In this document: piece after piece, positions 11,999 through 24,500 of the stretch
Numbering within the stretch: the first letter of the stretch is position 1
Layout: each line of letters starts with the position of its first letter
Assembly: GCA_029298735.1 (NCBI GenBank)
Contig: JANSLP010000197.1
Coordinates: 1-59,500 of the forward strand
DNA from: Ophiostoma sp. CBS 140.51
Lineage: Eukaryota > Ascomycota > Sordariomycetes > Ophiostomatales > Ophiostomataceae
DNA: 59,500 nt
Direction of reading: 5' to 3'
Notes under the pieces: generated by a model
The model's input: the letters and a program-made list of their open reading frames with translations, nothing else
Told to the model about the DNA's origin: nothing
The model's database searches: none
Translations under genes and position numbers: made by a program

Positions 11999-14900
11999 CT
12001 ACATCTGCCAAAGATGCTCGCCCAGCTCCATCAGCTTCTCCCCCATTTGCCGGCGCGCCGCATTTTCGATGCCCCGCTCCGGGTTCGCCAGCTGCTCCGA
12101 GTAATACAGCTCAATCAGTTCTTTCAGCTCGTCATACGTAAAGGTGTCGTTGCTGTTGGCCGCTTCGCCGTCGGCGCTCTTGTCGGCGCTCGCAGCGTCA
12201 GCCTCTTGACGATCCTTGCACTCCTTGGCTTTGGCCACGATCGCGTCGGGTCCCTGGTCGAACAAAGCATAGTAGTTGGCGGCACGGGCGAGGTCGACAC
12301 CGTCCTCGATATTTTTCAGGTTTTGCTGGAGGACCAAAATGTTGAGCTGCATGCGCCCGCAGCCGCGGCTGTTCATGGGCGTAACCATTTTTGCGTTGCC
12401 CACCAAGTAAGCGTTGACCAGTCGGCCTAGACCTTGGCGGACAAAGTCGACTTCGCGGTCACGCACAAGACAGCGGACGACAGTTTCGTCGTAGGCGATG
12501 AGTTCGCCGTTGAGCGACAAAATCTGGGGGTCGGGTTCGTTGACGTCCTGGTCGAGGAGGTAAGGCGCCGTAGCCTCAGGCGACAGAGCGACGCCGAGGG
12601 CGTAGGCGACGCGGCAGCGGACTTCGAGGTGCAGAGTGAGCAGCGACGTAGCCGCCAGCTCCTCATATGAAGAGACAATGCTGTCAAACGATCTGGAAGG
12701 TTAGTAGGGAACATAAGTTTGAATACTAGGGGCTGGAGGACGTACTGAACAGACTCCTGCGTCATGGGCAGGTAGACGGGACCGGCATCGGCCAATGCCT
12801 TGCCCGACTCGGTGTTAAGCAGCGTCCACCGCCGCTTGTCGGGCTTGGCCAGAGCGGACGAGCCGCCGGAGGCGCCGCTGGCACCCGAGCCGGCATTGTT
12901 GGCTGTCCGGCTTGGCCCCGTCGGATCGCCATCGGGCCGTGCAATGTGCCGCAGACCGCCAATCTTGACGGCCAGCCACTTCATGCTCGTGTACAGCAGA
13001 CACAGCGAGGTAATGGCGTCGCGGTCCGAAATGACATCGCTCATGCCCAGCCGCTGGCTCTTGCCGCTGTAGCGGGCGAGCAGCTGCTCGACCTCGCGTT
13101 GCAGGAGTGCTGTCTTCTTGTGCATCAAGACAACTTGGTCATCGACGGCCGACGTGGTGGCCGTCGACGAGGCACCGGCGTCGGCGGCGTCGGCCAGCTC
13201 CTCGTCAACAGCCCAGAGGGCGCGCACGGTGTTGGCCACATCACCGCCCTCGAGGGCCAGGACGGCCGATACGCGTAGACGCTGGGTATCGGCGTCGCTG
13301 CCAGTGGAGCTGGACGAACTGGCAGAAGCGTCGGTCGCACTGCTGTCCACCTGCGTCTTGGTGACGAGCGCCTTGTACCAGCTGAAGCACCGATCATAGT
13401 AGCGCATCATTTGCGTGATAATCAGCGCACTCAATGCCTGGTCATGGGGGATGGTGCCGAGCATGCGGCAGAACGCTGTGACCACCGAGAAGAAGGCGGT
13501 GGTGCCCTTGAATACAGGCCGACGGGCGACCTGGCTCCATTGCGGGTCGATCTGGAAGGCGTCGGCTTCGCCAAAGACGGCATCGCTGAGCTTGCCTAGA
13601 GTCTCGTCGAGCTGGGGCTGGAAGACGTTGACCAAGAAGTTATCAAGGAAGGACGTCAGCGTGCTGGCAGCCAAGTCAGAGCCGGGAGGTACAATGCCTC
13701 TCAGGCGCTGCAGGAAGACGAGGGTCGGGGGTAGGAGTAGACTCATGTTGAAGACGCTGGGCTCAACCAGCGACTTGTGGAAGTCGCCAACACCACCGGC
13801 CTGTGCCATAGGATCGAGACTGCCGGCCGCACCGTAGCTCTTGCGGCCGCCCTTCTTGTCGCCACCTTTACGTTCGCCGCGGCTGGCACCCGCATTGGCG
13901 CCAGAGCCGGCAGCCGTGCCGCTGCCGCCGGCACCATTGTTGCTCGTCAGACCGGGCACGGCCGCACGGATGATACCGTCCAGGGCCTCGTACTCGGTAG
14001 CCATCTCGAGCGATTTGGCGTCGGCCTCGTTGAACTTGAAAATATTCTCGCGACTGTTGCCGGCGCCCAAAGATCCATTGCGTCCCAGGCCGCCGCCGTT
14101 GAGCAGCAGACTACTGCGGTCGCCACCGCCATGGCCACCACTGCGGTAGAGGTCGGCGTCGGTCGTGACGTAGTTGTGCAGGAGAGAGCGGATCTCGTTT
14201 TGGTACAAATTCCAGAGCTCCTTGAAGCTGCCCAGGAGAGCACTGTTGTTGCCAGCACCCTCGCGGCGGATGAGGGCTTTGATGTACTCATGGAAGATGC
14301 GGTGGCCTTCGGCAATGGCTTCGAATTTGCCGTACAGCGTCCACAACAGATCGTAAATGACATCGGCGCGCATTTGCGTTTCACGGCTGCCGTAGATGTG
14401 GAGACCGGCACTGGCAGCAGCAGCGGCGCCGGATGCGGCTGCTGACGAAGACGACGAGCCGCCTGCACCTGCGCCTGCGCCGCCAGAACTGGCATTGTTG
14501 GCGTCGCCATTGGCACCAGCGCCGCTTCTTTCACCCCCGCCACCGCGTGCAAGATAGGAGCCCGTCCCGCTGCTGCTGCCGCCGCGCAAAGAGCTCGGGT
14601 GCTTTTGGTCAATCTCATTGACCGTCTCGTGAACGACCGAAAACAGTTCGACGGGCAGGCGCTGCTTGAGCTGGTCGACAGCGGCCTCGAGCCGGCCGAG
14701 CTTGTTCAAAGACTCGACAACAAGCGTAATGTAGTAGAAGGTGTCGCCCTCTGGGTTGCGTGCCGGGTCTTCTAGGACGGCGTGCTCGACGTCCATGCTG
14801 TCCAGCAAGGCGAAGAAGGGTACAAAGTTGGCGGGCGTGTCCGAGGCGGAGGCGGTGACACTGGGCGAACCGACGCTTCCACTGTTGCTGTTGCCGCTGC

Positions 14901-16182
14901 TACCCGACGATCCACTACCCGCACCCTGGTGCTTCGCCAGCGTCTGCCACCGCTCCTGGCAGTAGGGCGACTTGAGGTATAGGTGCTCGTGCAGTTCTTC
15001 GACCAAAATGTCCATGAGGGCCGTCTCTTGGTTGGCGAGGTAGCTGCGCAAGTCGGACAGCGCACCAATGCCGTCGAGCTCGGGCTTGCGCAGTTTGCGC
15101 AGAGCATTTTGAAGGACCTCGACGGCCGTCAAAAACTGCTTCTCGGAGATGCGCGCCTCCAGCCGCTCAGGCACCTGGCGCAGTTCGTCGAGGTCGGTCA
15201 GGGTCTGCAGCAAATCATCGTACTGCTGCGATGCCGTGTACAGTTTGGCCAGTTCTGGGTCGCTCTTGCACAAGCTCGTCTTGGACGCGGCGAGCCCCTC
15301 CTTGAGCACGCGCACCTTCTTTTGGGACGCCTGGATGCTGCTCTGGATCTTGTGGAAAGTACCGATGGAACTGTTGAAGCCCTGATGGTAGTCGTGGACA
15401 ATCCCCTTCAAAGAATCTTGGAGGTACTGGTGGGTGCGCTGGAAGGCGCGGTACTCGTGGGCGCGGCCGACGGAGCTGCCATCGAGTAGTTGGAGGGCCA
15501 TTTGGACGGGAACACAATCGGTCTGGCACATGGCCGGCCATTCAGTGCGGATGCGGTCGAGGGCGTCCTGGCCAATCTGGCGGCGCTCGGGTTGGGAGGA
15601 GTTGTAGCCACCACCACGATCGTCGCCGCCACGGCCACCACTGCCGCCGCGATCCCGACCATACTGCTGCTGCGGCTGCAAGTTCTGTTGCGAGGGTTGC
15701 TGTCGCGGCCGGCGCTGGGATGGAGGCAGTGGACCCCGTCCGTCGTACTGGTCGTAGGGCTCATCCTCGCTGTCGGCCTGCTGGTACATCTGGCGGCCGC
15801 CTCCTCCGCCCATTCGTGGCGGTGGACGACGGTCGCGTTCGGCGCGGTCTCGATCACCACGGTCACCACTCCGGTCACCGCCGCGTGATGACGAGCTCAT
15901 GTATCCTCCTCCTCCTCTGTCACCACCACCTCTATCGCCACCTCCACCTCCGCCTCCACCGCCTCCATTGCTGCTACTGTACCCATCACCGTATGGGTCG
16001 TACTCGTCTTGTTGCGGTGCCAGCCGCTGCCGCGCGGGGGACACACTCTGTGGGGGAGGTTGTTGCTGTGGTGGTGGTTGTCTTCCTGGCGAAGAGCTCA
16101 ACTGAGGCTGCGGCGGCGGTGGACCAAAGTTGCCGTAGCCGTTACCGTTGCTGCGGTAGCTGCCGCCGTACCGGTTGGCCAT
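11999..16182 (-). CDS. SEC8: Exocyst complex component Sec8 (EXOC4)
   Basis: Exons 12746-16182 and 11999-12692, with a 53-nt intron (GTACGT..CTAAC..CAG), give 1376 aa. Residues 1 to about 190 are Gly/Gln/Pro/Arg-rich and disordered. From about 200 the Sec8 N-terminal domain is clear: VPVQMALQLLDGSS, HDYHQGFNSSIGTFHKIQ, then LRQVPERLEARISEKQFLTA and SDLRSYLANQETALMDILVE followed by ELHEHLYLKS. Splicing joins PMTQESVQ to SFDSIVSSYEELAATSLLTL, restoring the conserved C-terminal rod. Known role: one of eight exocyst subunits, tethering secretory vesicles to the plasma membrane at hyphal tips and septa before SNARE fusion. Several Ser/Gly/Ala-rich insertions (near 14400-14590 and 14870-14930) lengthen it relative to yeast (1065 aa). 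Confidence 0.93.
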
Positions 16183-17004
16183 GGCGGCGAGGGGGCATGG
16201 GCTGGGGGCAAGTGAGGGAGGTTGTCAATCCGTTGTGTCTGGGTATATATTATCGTCGCGTTGCTATCGGTAGTCGTCGATTGGGGGGTCGTGCTCGATA
16301 TCGTGTCGTGCGACGAAAAGGGAAGGATCGTGATCGTTGGATGTGGGTGGTTGTCGACGCAAGGCAGGAGCGAAACGGACGGCAAGGAGCTTGCCCGAAG
16401 TGGACTTGTTGCACTGAAACGCACGACTGGTCAAGCAAGCCGCGACGTTTCCCCCAGCCTCTTAAGAACGGCAAGATGTGATTGGCCGAATGGTGCTATA
16501 GTGGGGCTATCCGCACATGCCTAGGGGATCAGTCGCAATACTACTGACACGCGACGCCCACCAAAAGTCGCCCCTGAATTACAGCAATCCACGTTGCCTA
16601 CCAACAGTTGACTGGTGTGAATTATAGGGTCTCTGGCAGTGAACTGTTGGAATATCTAATAAAATCAACACAAATTTACGAGAACATGTCAGACTTCTTT
16701 CACATTTCACATATAATTTATTCCATGTTTTATTTGGTATTTTCATTGTTTCAATGTAACAGTAAAAAGCCTCAATATAACGGATATCTTTGAATATCTT
16801 GGGTATGTACCCTTATGTCCCCTTGCCGCTTCTTTAAGACAAAACGTCACCTTATAAATTCCGTATTTCCTCTCTTCATCATATCCATGTCCTTATTTCC
16901 ACCAACTTGTCCTTTTTCGTGTTTCCCCTTCCCTTCCCCTTTTTACAGCACTATCGTATCCTCTTACTATCATTGACCTCGTCTGTACTTCCCTCGCTAC
17001 TCCT
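16183..17004. other. Intergenic: SEC8 promoter and zinc-finger gene trailer
   Basis: The first 250 bases next to SEC8 are GC-rich and probably promoter or leader. 16600-16900 is AT-rich and likely contains the 3' end of the zinc-finger gene. No ORF of interest. Confidence 0.5.
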
Positions 17005-18888
17005 CTACGCATACGAGAACGCCTGCGACGCCGAGTCCTGCTCGTCCATGAGCAGCATTGGCGCCGCTCCCTCCTGGACATTGTACTGCAGCGTCATGTC
17101 GACATTGCGGCCGTGGATCTCAGCAACACCTGCCGACAAAATGTTGAGGAAGGGAATAAAGTCGTCAGACTCGCGGAACTGACAGCGGTTGGACTGGGAC
17201 TCGCAGTGCTGCATCAGAGCGTTGACCGTTTCAAACAGGTCAAAACACGAGGGGCACTGCACGCGGACCTTGGAGTGCGCCGTCTCCGAAGACAGGTGGG
17301 CAATGAGCTGCCCCGGCTTCTTGAAGACCTTGCCAATTTTCTGGCAGCTGGTCCACGGGCAGTTGTAGCGGTGGCTAATGGGGTTGTAGTAGCGGCCGAC
17401 ACTGAAGTTGGGGTGCTTCGGGTGGTGGATGGTAATGGCCATTCTGGTGGACGGAGTAGCGTCCATGCGGTAGATACCGTTATCCGCAGTGCCGATTTTG
17501 ATGGTGTTCGCGTCGTAGTTGTCTTCCCCGTCTTCGCCGCCACCAAGGCCGCCCGGTCCAGCCATGGCCGAGGCCTTCCAGGCAGCCACAGCCGCGGCGA
17601 CCTCGTCGGGGCTGCTCTGGCCAGTGAGGCCATGGATGCCGGCATTGGTTGCTAGCTTGGCTATACGAGCACCCATCCCGGGAGGACCGACGGGGGGTGC
17701 GGGAGTGGCATGGCCGCTGGGTGCCCGCACACCACCACTTACACCTCCACCAACACCGTACTTGCCCGCCTCGGGGTTGAGCATGGCCTGACCAGCCCAC
17801 ACGTTCAGACCCTGGAAACGTTGGTTGATGGCGTTGAGATTGTCGTCCGTCAGCAGATCGGGTGCCTTGGAGTCGCCCTGGCGAAAGGCACGCGCTGCCT
17901 GGTGGTGGTTGAGCAAGTTCGTGCCGGCGCCGAAGCTCAGGTCGTCGTCTTTGACTGCCTTGCCCTTGCCTTTGACGTCGTGCTTGGTCTTTGCGCTTGT
18001 TGCGTTTGCGGCGCTCACGTACTTTGGGTCGACGACACCACCCACACCCATCTGGCGTTGCCGCTTGATGAGCAAAGCCTGCGAGGCCTGCATGGATGTC
18101 GGCGGGACGGCATTGCCGTCATTCTTCTCACGGTCCACCAAGTTGCCGCGGATGCCGCTGGCGGTGGTGGTGCGCACACTCTCGAGCTTGGACTCGGCGG
18201 CAATGGCAGCCGCGACGTTGGGATGGATATTGATGAAGCTGCCGAAATCGCCCACAGTCACACCGCTGTGGTTGAAGATGCCCAGCTGGGTCTGCCGGCT
18301 AATGGCCGCGTCGGGGGGAACGGCAACACATTCGCCGCCGGCAGCGCTGACGACGCCTGGAACGCCTGGTACGCCTGGGGCGCCAGGAATACCGGTCATA
18401 CCCTGGATGGCCGCCACGGGCACCGGCTCGGCATTGACATTGAACCCACCGTCGTCGCGGACTGAGCCGCCACCGCCTTCGAGGGCTGCCTGCGCGGCAG
18501 CACTGGCAAATAGGTTGGTGGCCTGCACTTGGAGTCCACGACTTTCCTTGACACGTTCGGCGCGGACGTGCGGGCACTCGTCATTGTCCAAGTGGTACAT
18601 GAGCGAGTGCAGGCGGGTAAACTCTATCTGGCAGCCGGGGCACTCGAGCTGCTGCTTGACCGGGTGGTTGAGCTGGTAGTGCCGCACCAGACCCTCAAAG
18701 GTGCGATGGTCGAGCTTGCAGACATGGCAGCTCATGTGGGACTTGCGCTTGGTGGCGCGGATCATGTCCCATTTGTGGGTGAGAAGGGCTTCTTCGGTGC
18801 CAAAGACTTGGACACCCTCAGGGCACTCGTAGCACTGAAAAAGGCTTTCCTTTTCCTTGGGCTTGGCCTTGTTTCTATTTCTGTACAT
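17005..18888 (-). CDS. C2H2-type zinc-finger protein, fungal, function unknown
   Basis: An uninterrupted 627-aa frame. At the N-terminus lie three zinc-finger-like units: CYEC with H38; CHVC...H-x4-H within about 54-75; and CPGC...HSLMYHLDNDEC. At the C-terminus come CPWTSC...H...H, preceded by HRYNCPW, and CPSCFDLFETVNALMQHCES. The middle (about 120-480) is Gly/Ala/Pro-rich and low in complexity, including a GIPGAPGVPGVPGV stretch. The basic N-terminus (RNRNKAKPKEKE) and finger layout suggest a nuclear nucleic-acid-binding protein, but I cannot name a target or a characterised ortholog. Good codon usage and conserved-looking ends support a real gene. ATG at 18886-18888 directly precedes the first finger unit; no upstream splice is needed. 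Confidence 0.85.
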   Translation of the reverse strand: MYRNRNKAKPKEKESLFQCYECPEGVQVFGTEEALLTHKWDMIRATKRKSHMSCHVCKLDHRTFEGLVRHYQLNHPVKQQLECPGCQIEFTRLHSLMYHLDNDECPHVRAERVKESRGLQVQATNLFASAAAQAALEGGGGSVRDDGGFNVNAEPVPVAAIQGMTGIPGAPGVPGVPGVVSAAGGECVAVPPDAAISRQTQLGIFNHSGVTVGDFGSFINIHPNVAAAIAAESKLESVRTTTASGIRGNLVDREKNDGNAVPPTSMQASQALLIKRQRQMGVGGVVDPKYVSAANATSAKTKHDVKGKGKAVKDDDLSFGAGTNLLNHHQAARAFRQGDSKAPDLLTDDNLNAINQRFQGLNVWAGQAMLNPEAGKYGVGGGVSGGVRAPSGHATPAPPVGPPGMGARIAKLATNAGIHGLTGQSSPDEVAAAVAAWKASAMAGPGGLGGGEDGEDNYDANTIKIGTADNGIYRMDATPSTRMAITIHHPKHPNFSVGRYYNPISHRYNCPWTSCQKIGKVFKKPGQLIAHLSSETAHSKVRVQCPSCFDLFETVNALMQHCESQSNRCQFRESDDFIPFLNILSAGVAEIHGRNVDMTLQYNVQEGAAPMLLMDEQDSASQAFSYA

Positions 18889-19978
18889 GGTGGCGGTGGG
18901 TGTGTCGACGACTTGTTGTTGTGTGGTAAAGAAGAAAAAGATGGACGTGAAAGGTGAAAGAATAAATGATATTTATCTGAGACGAGACCAAGATGATAAT
19001 GGAATTCAATGGAAAGAGGTGGCCCATTGTTGTATTTACAACCACCCACAGAGGGAAGGAACGATCAAGAGCTTCACCATGGGCTCCTTCCGTGTAAGTC
19101 AATAGTTACTCGACCGCCAGGACTGTTCGCCAGCTGTTGCCACTTGGCAGTTATGAGGGCGCTCTCAGACTCCATGATAACGGTCCCACAAACTGTTCTA
19201 TTTGACCAACAATAAGTCGTGATGGCCCAGTGAGTTGAAAGTCAACAAAAAGTCTCAATGTTGACGATGCAATTGTCTTGCTCGATGTGATGCCACGGTG
19301 AGGAAATGGTAAGGACAAGCTGAAGAGAAGCTCCAATTCTTACGCTTGTAAAGTCCACTGTGGGGAAACTGTGCATTTTAGCTCTCTTGCAAAATATCGT
19401 CTTCTTCTCTGCCGGCAACAATATATGTCCTGGTAATGTTCCTTGTCGGATTTCTGGATAAAGATCGCTCTGTTTGTTCTGTCGCTCTTATTTGCCGTGT
19501 TTTATTCCCTTCAATTTTGCATGAATGCGGCACATCGTTTTTTCAGGGGCGACCTGGTTGGATACAAAGAGGATGGACAAAAAGACAAAAAGACAAAAAA
19601 GACATGTGGCTTTCTTGAAGTGGCGGAACGCTAAATACACTGTACGCAGTCTGGAGTCCACAGTTGGCGCGCCCCCAGCTTTCCCAACAGGGCTACAATA
19701 CGGACGCTCCACACTTCCAATCCCCAACCACGCCTTATCACGTCAGCAGTGACGGAGGCCACGGGCGAGCTACTTCCTTCATCCTCCAAAAAGGCCAGCC
19801 TCGCATTTACGTTTCGACAAGTACTCTGTATCTGAACTCTATTTCCTAATTTCTGGCAGCATATATCTCAATACCGCCGCTCTCGCATCTCGTTCACCTT
19901 TCTTCCTCAAACATCACTACTTGCTCCTTTATCTCACCACCCACTCAATTGAATCGACATCACACCCGACAAATCATC
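18889..19978. promoter_or_regulatory. Divergent promoter region (zinc-finger gene / UBC6)
   Basis: About 1.1 kb between two divergently transcribed genes must contain both promoters. The 100 bases before the UBC6 start are pyrimidine-rich and end in ACAAATCATC before ATG, typical of fungal leaders. No ORF supported. Confidence 0.55.
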
Positions 19979-21029
19979 ATGGCCACGTCACGGCGCAACG
20001 CCAAGTCGCCCACCATTCGGCGGATTCGTAGGTCCTCCTCTGTCCCCTTTCTTTTGAGAGCCCCACACTAACTTGTCAGTCCGCGAGGCCCAGGAACTCG
20101 CCGCATCACCGTCCGCCGACCTCGCCGCTGCCCCGCTCGAAACCGACCTGTTTGAATGGCACTTTACCCTAAGAGGCCCGCCCAACTCGGCCTATGCCGA
20201 CGGCATCTACCATGGGCGCATTGTGCTCCCCCCGACCTACCCCTTGAGACCGCCGTCTTTCCGTTTCGTGACACCCTCGGGCCGCTTCGAGGCGAACCGC
20301 GAGATTTGTTTGTCGATTAGTGGGCACCACGAGGAGACGTGGCAGCCGGCATGGGGCTTACGGACGGCTCTTGTGGCGCTGCGTTCCTTTATGGAGACGG
20401 ACCCCAAGGGCCAAGTGGGCGGGGTGGACGCGTCGGATGCGGTGCGGCGGCGGCTGGCGGGGGAGTCGGGCGCATTTGTGTGCACGGGTTGTGGCGGACG
20501 AACGAATGCTGCCATTTTAGAAGAAAGTGCAGCAGAAGAGAAGGCGGCGGGGAAGCAGAGCAAGGAGGAGGAAGCTGTGCCGGCAGAGCTGAAGCTAGTG
20601 TTTCGGGATGAGCTGCCGACGCCACAGACTGCGGCGGCAGCAGGGTCGAGCAACAATGCGAGTTTAGCACCCGCAACTACACCTGCCACAACGACGACAA
20701 CACCACTCGAGGGACAACTGCCGTCACCACCTCCTCCTCCGGCAGCTGCACCTGCGCATGCCGTCCCTGTCCCGACGCCGACGATCCCCCTGCAGGCACA
20801 GCCACCAGCACCGGCGCCACCACTGACAATCGCTGCTGGTCGAGCGGCCGCGACAGGAAATGCTCTGACAGGACAAGCACCACCCACCCCGCGAAGACAG
20901 GTCCAACCCCGACAGCAGATCCGTGCACGCCCGCATTCGGACGAGGCGGTCCCCGTGTGGGTGGATAGGGCGATTGTAGTACTGAGTGTTGTGCTGGGCG
21001 CGATGCTCTTGCGGTTGATCTTGGGGTAG
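19979..21029 (+). CDS. UBC6: Ubiquitin-conjugating enzyme E2 J (Ubc6/UBE2J1-like), ER tail-anchored
   Basis: Exons 19979-20027 and 20080-21029 (intron GTAGGT..CTAAC..CAG) encode 332 aa. Joining MATSRRNAKSPTIRRI to LREAQELAASPS gives the usual Ubc6 start. The UBC fold runs from about 16 to 130; the catalytic cysteine is C93 in GRFEANREICLSISGHHEET. TPSGRF replaces the HPN motif of ordinary E2s, as is normal for this family. A Pro/Ala/Thr-rich linker follows, and the last 24 residues (VWVDRAIVVLSVVLGAMLLR and LILG) are a tail anchor with almost no lumenal residues. Known role: E2 of ER-associated degradation, working with Doa10- or Hrd1-type ligases on the cytosolic face. Length fits the UBE2J1 branch better than the shorter yeast Ubc6. 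Confidence 0.93.
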
Positions 21030-21538
21030 GAGATGATGGGTGATTGTGTTCAAAAACGGTCCACGGCGTTCACGATGATTTACGGACTTTGGGTTTCATT
21101 TCAGGCGTTACGGTCTACTTTCATCTCTTGCTTTCTGCTTTCTTATACCATTTCGAACATAGTTCCCCAATTTTTGCAAAAGGGGGAATAGATATTAAAT
21201 GATAACACGTTGATTAACTTGTAACTTTAATTTATTGCTTTTTGTGTAGTACCTATCGAGCTATTGTAGTCATACTGCTGTGTGTTTCGTTCGTGGGTAT
21301 CGATGTTGCCCCCAAAATAATACAAAAGTCGTGAAAACAGACAAGAAATAGAGGAAAAGAAGAGGACTCGGAAGTAAAGCTGTCGGAAAGAGACAGAAGA
21401 CAATAAAAGACACCCCAACGCCCATAGCAATGCGAAAGTAAGCCAGTAAAGGCAGTAATCGAAACCAAAGCCAATGCCAGACCAAACCAAAAACCAAAAG
21501 GAACAATATCAATACAGACAACGGCAGCACAAATCATG
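21030..21538. other. Convergent 3' region of UBC6 and TFC3
   Basis: About 500 AT-rich bases where two convergent genes end, so both 3' UTRs must lie here. No ORF or RNA gene seen. Confidence 0.55.
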
Positions 21539-24500
21539 TTACTCATCGTCCCCTTCATCATCCTCTTCCATCGCCGCGTCATACTCCCCCACACGCCTCT
21601 CATGTGTCTCGCCCTCTTCCTCAATGTCAGACAGCATCATTTGTTGGAGATTCGTATCTCCGTTTGTTTCTGGGTTGACAGAAACGCTGGTATCGTTTGG
21701 AATATGCACCGTCACGTCCGACGCAACATACACCTGGCCCACCAGCAGCCACCACCACTCCGACACCGTCTGGCTGTTGGGCGGGTTGTCAACTGTCTGC
21801 TCGCCATTCATATTGTTGTCGTCCCCGTTAGTGTTTCCCTCTGAGAGAATACCAGCCTCCACACCCCAGTCCATCAGCATCTGCACCTCAAACGGCTCAA
21901 TGATTGGCCGCAGGTGTGCCGCTGTCTGCCGGATCGGCATGGCACCACGGGTCGCCAGCAAAAACACAACAGCACCCGCCAGCTTGGCAAACCACTTCCG
22001 GTCTAACACGCCAAAAAAGTCGCGCCAGATGGGCATCTCTTCGTTTGGGCCCACCCGCGGCGGCGGAGGCAGAACCTGGTTGTCGGCCTCGTTGGGGTCA
22101 ACACCGCCATCGGCTGCCACAGACCCGGCCACGTGCAGCATCATGGCAGCCAGTTCTGGATCGTCATTGTACACATACTTGTCCGTCGGAACAATGCGCG
22201 TGCGGAAACGCTGGTAGTGCTTGGGGAACTTGCGTGACTCGTAGTTGCCCGGCTCAAAGCCGAAGGGAATCACCGGTGCATCGATCGACTCGACAACGAC
22301 GCGGCCATGCGCCTGCAGGTTCATGAGCGCCATGACCATGCCGTCGTCGTTGGTATCGACAGGGATTTCGTAGGCTTTCGAGTTGCCACGGCGGCCGTGG
22401 AAGCACGCATCCAGTTCCGTCTTGAACGCAAACGCCTGCCGATACTTTTCCTCCACAGCGCTCTTCTCGAGCGTGCTCTCATACGCTTCGGTCAGCGTGT
22501 ACATCCGACCACCCAGGGCAATCAACGACTTGGTGCGCCGCAGGATGCGGTCGGTCGTCAAGTTGCCAATGACTGTCTGGAGCAGCGCGTTGGTAGAAGC
22601 CTCGTCCAGCGTGCCTTCGATGGTGTCGTTCTTGCTGTGGATTCTGGCGCCCAGGGTGCCCAGTGTAAGCAGCTTTCTCTTAATACGCGAGGGCTGGTAC
22701 CGCGCATGGGGCGTGCCGCACAGCGCACGGATCCACGAGCGGGCCACCATATACCGTAGCTTATCAACGGCGCCCTCGGTCTCGGCCTCGGTGGGCGTGG
22801 CGGGGCCCAGCCTGTCAATAGCCGTGGCGGCTGGCTCAGACGCTGTGTCGTGCAGACGGTTCCAGACAGAGCGCGTGGCATGGAAGAACTCTTCACGCCA
22901 GCCCGCTGTGCGTGACTGCGGCAGATCCACGAGCGTATGGCTCTTGTCGAGGTCCTCGCGGGTAGCCGGCAGGGCATTTGCATCGTGGCGCATGAGCCTC
23001 AACGCCCATCCTACGAGCCAGCCCCAGTTGTAGGCCAGAACGTTTTCGTAGTCGAGCGGAGGGATGGTCTGCTGCTCATAAGCCTCGATAAATGCCTGCT
23101 GGAACCGCTCGGTAAACTTGTCAATATGCGCCTGTCGCTCCTTGCGCGTGTTCTTCCAGAAATTGCGCAGCGCCGACAGCCGCTTGTCTGGGAACAGCCG
23201 CATCATGAGACCCCAGTCAATCGTCTGGCTCAGACCGCCCAGCAGTGTCCGCACCACAATAAACGCGGCCACCAGCGTGTCGTTGGCCGTCCAGTCCATA
23301 CCGCCGGCCGCTGCCGATGCTGAGGCAGACAGGTGCTGGATGTAGTCGGCCGGCTTCTGCGGGTAGCCAGTCAGCTCGCGGCGGGAACTCATGCCGTACT
23401 TGGCTTGCCGAGCCTGCTTCTCGCGCAGAGCCGCCAGCTCGCTCGTGCTGCGGGCCCATTTCTTGCGTTGGGACGGCGTCGTGTTTGGCGCGAGCGTGCT
23501 TGGATGTGCTTCCTCGCCGTCCAGAAGGCCGTACGGGATGGTGTTGACGGTGTACAGGTTCTTGGCCACCCAGCGCAGGGGCGGGTGGGCAAACTTTTTG
23601 GCCTTCTCTTTGCCTGCCGTCTGTGCCTCGACATCTTCTGCGGTCAGGTGTTCGCCAGGGAAGGCCAGGTTGAGGAAGACGTAGTGAGGCGCTACGCTGG
23701 GGTTGCGCAAAAGATCGGCTCCATCTTGTGACATCTCCCAGCTCCGACAGTGCTCGAGGTCGCGATTAAAGATACCCTCAGGCGTGTCGTCGAATTCGGG
23801 TAACTTGTAGTTGGAACGCAGCATGGAGGCGCACTCGTTGGCCGACCGTGGCAGGTTGGCGCGAATCAAGGCCTTTCTGGTCGGCATGAAGCCGTCTATG
23901 GTGAAGCTGGCATCGCTCTGGCGCTCAAAGAATGTATCTGTCAAGATAGGCCACGACCCGGGCGACTTCTTGCGCAGATCGTAAAGAGTGTGTGTCTTGG
24001 TGACCATCTTGTACGCGCGCGGCTTGGGCAACTGGGACGCCGGGCCGCTGACAAAGTGTTTGCCAACCGAGGCATAGTCGACCGTGTCTCTCCCCCCGTC
24101 CTGGCCATCTTCCAGTAGCGTGTTAGGCGTGAGGAAGTGGATGAACGTCGTGGTGTTGTCTGTGCCTTTGTCTCTGATATAGGCGGACTTGTTCTTGTCC
24201 CAATTCAAGTAGAAGTCGTCTTCGGGCGAGAAGAAGGACGCGGGGAGGCTGTCGAGGCCAGGATTGGTGCTAGGTGCTGCCAGCGGACTTCCTGTGACCC
24301 CGAATGTGTTCGAATTGGCGCTGGCTCTGGCTTGGGGTCTGACCTTAACTGTGCGCAGCGCCGGGTCGATATCGGCCTCGTTATCGTCTTCATCGACTCC
24401 TTCGCCGTCCTGATGATGACCCAAGGCCTTGAGCAGGCTATTCTCGGTGGCCGGGCCAGTGTACTTGGTTTTGCGCCGCTTGGGAGACTGCTCGGCTGAG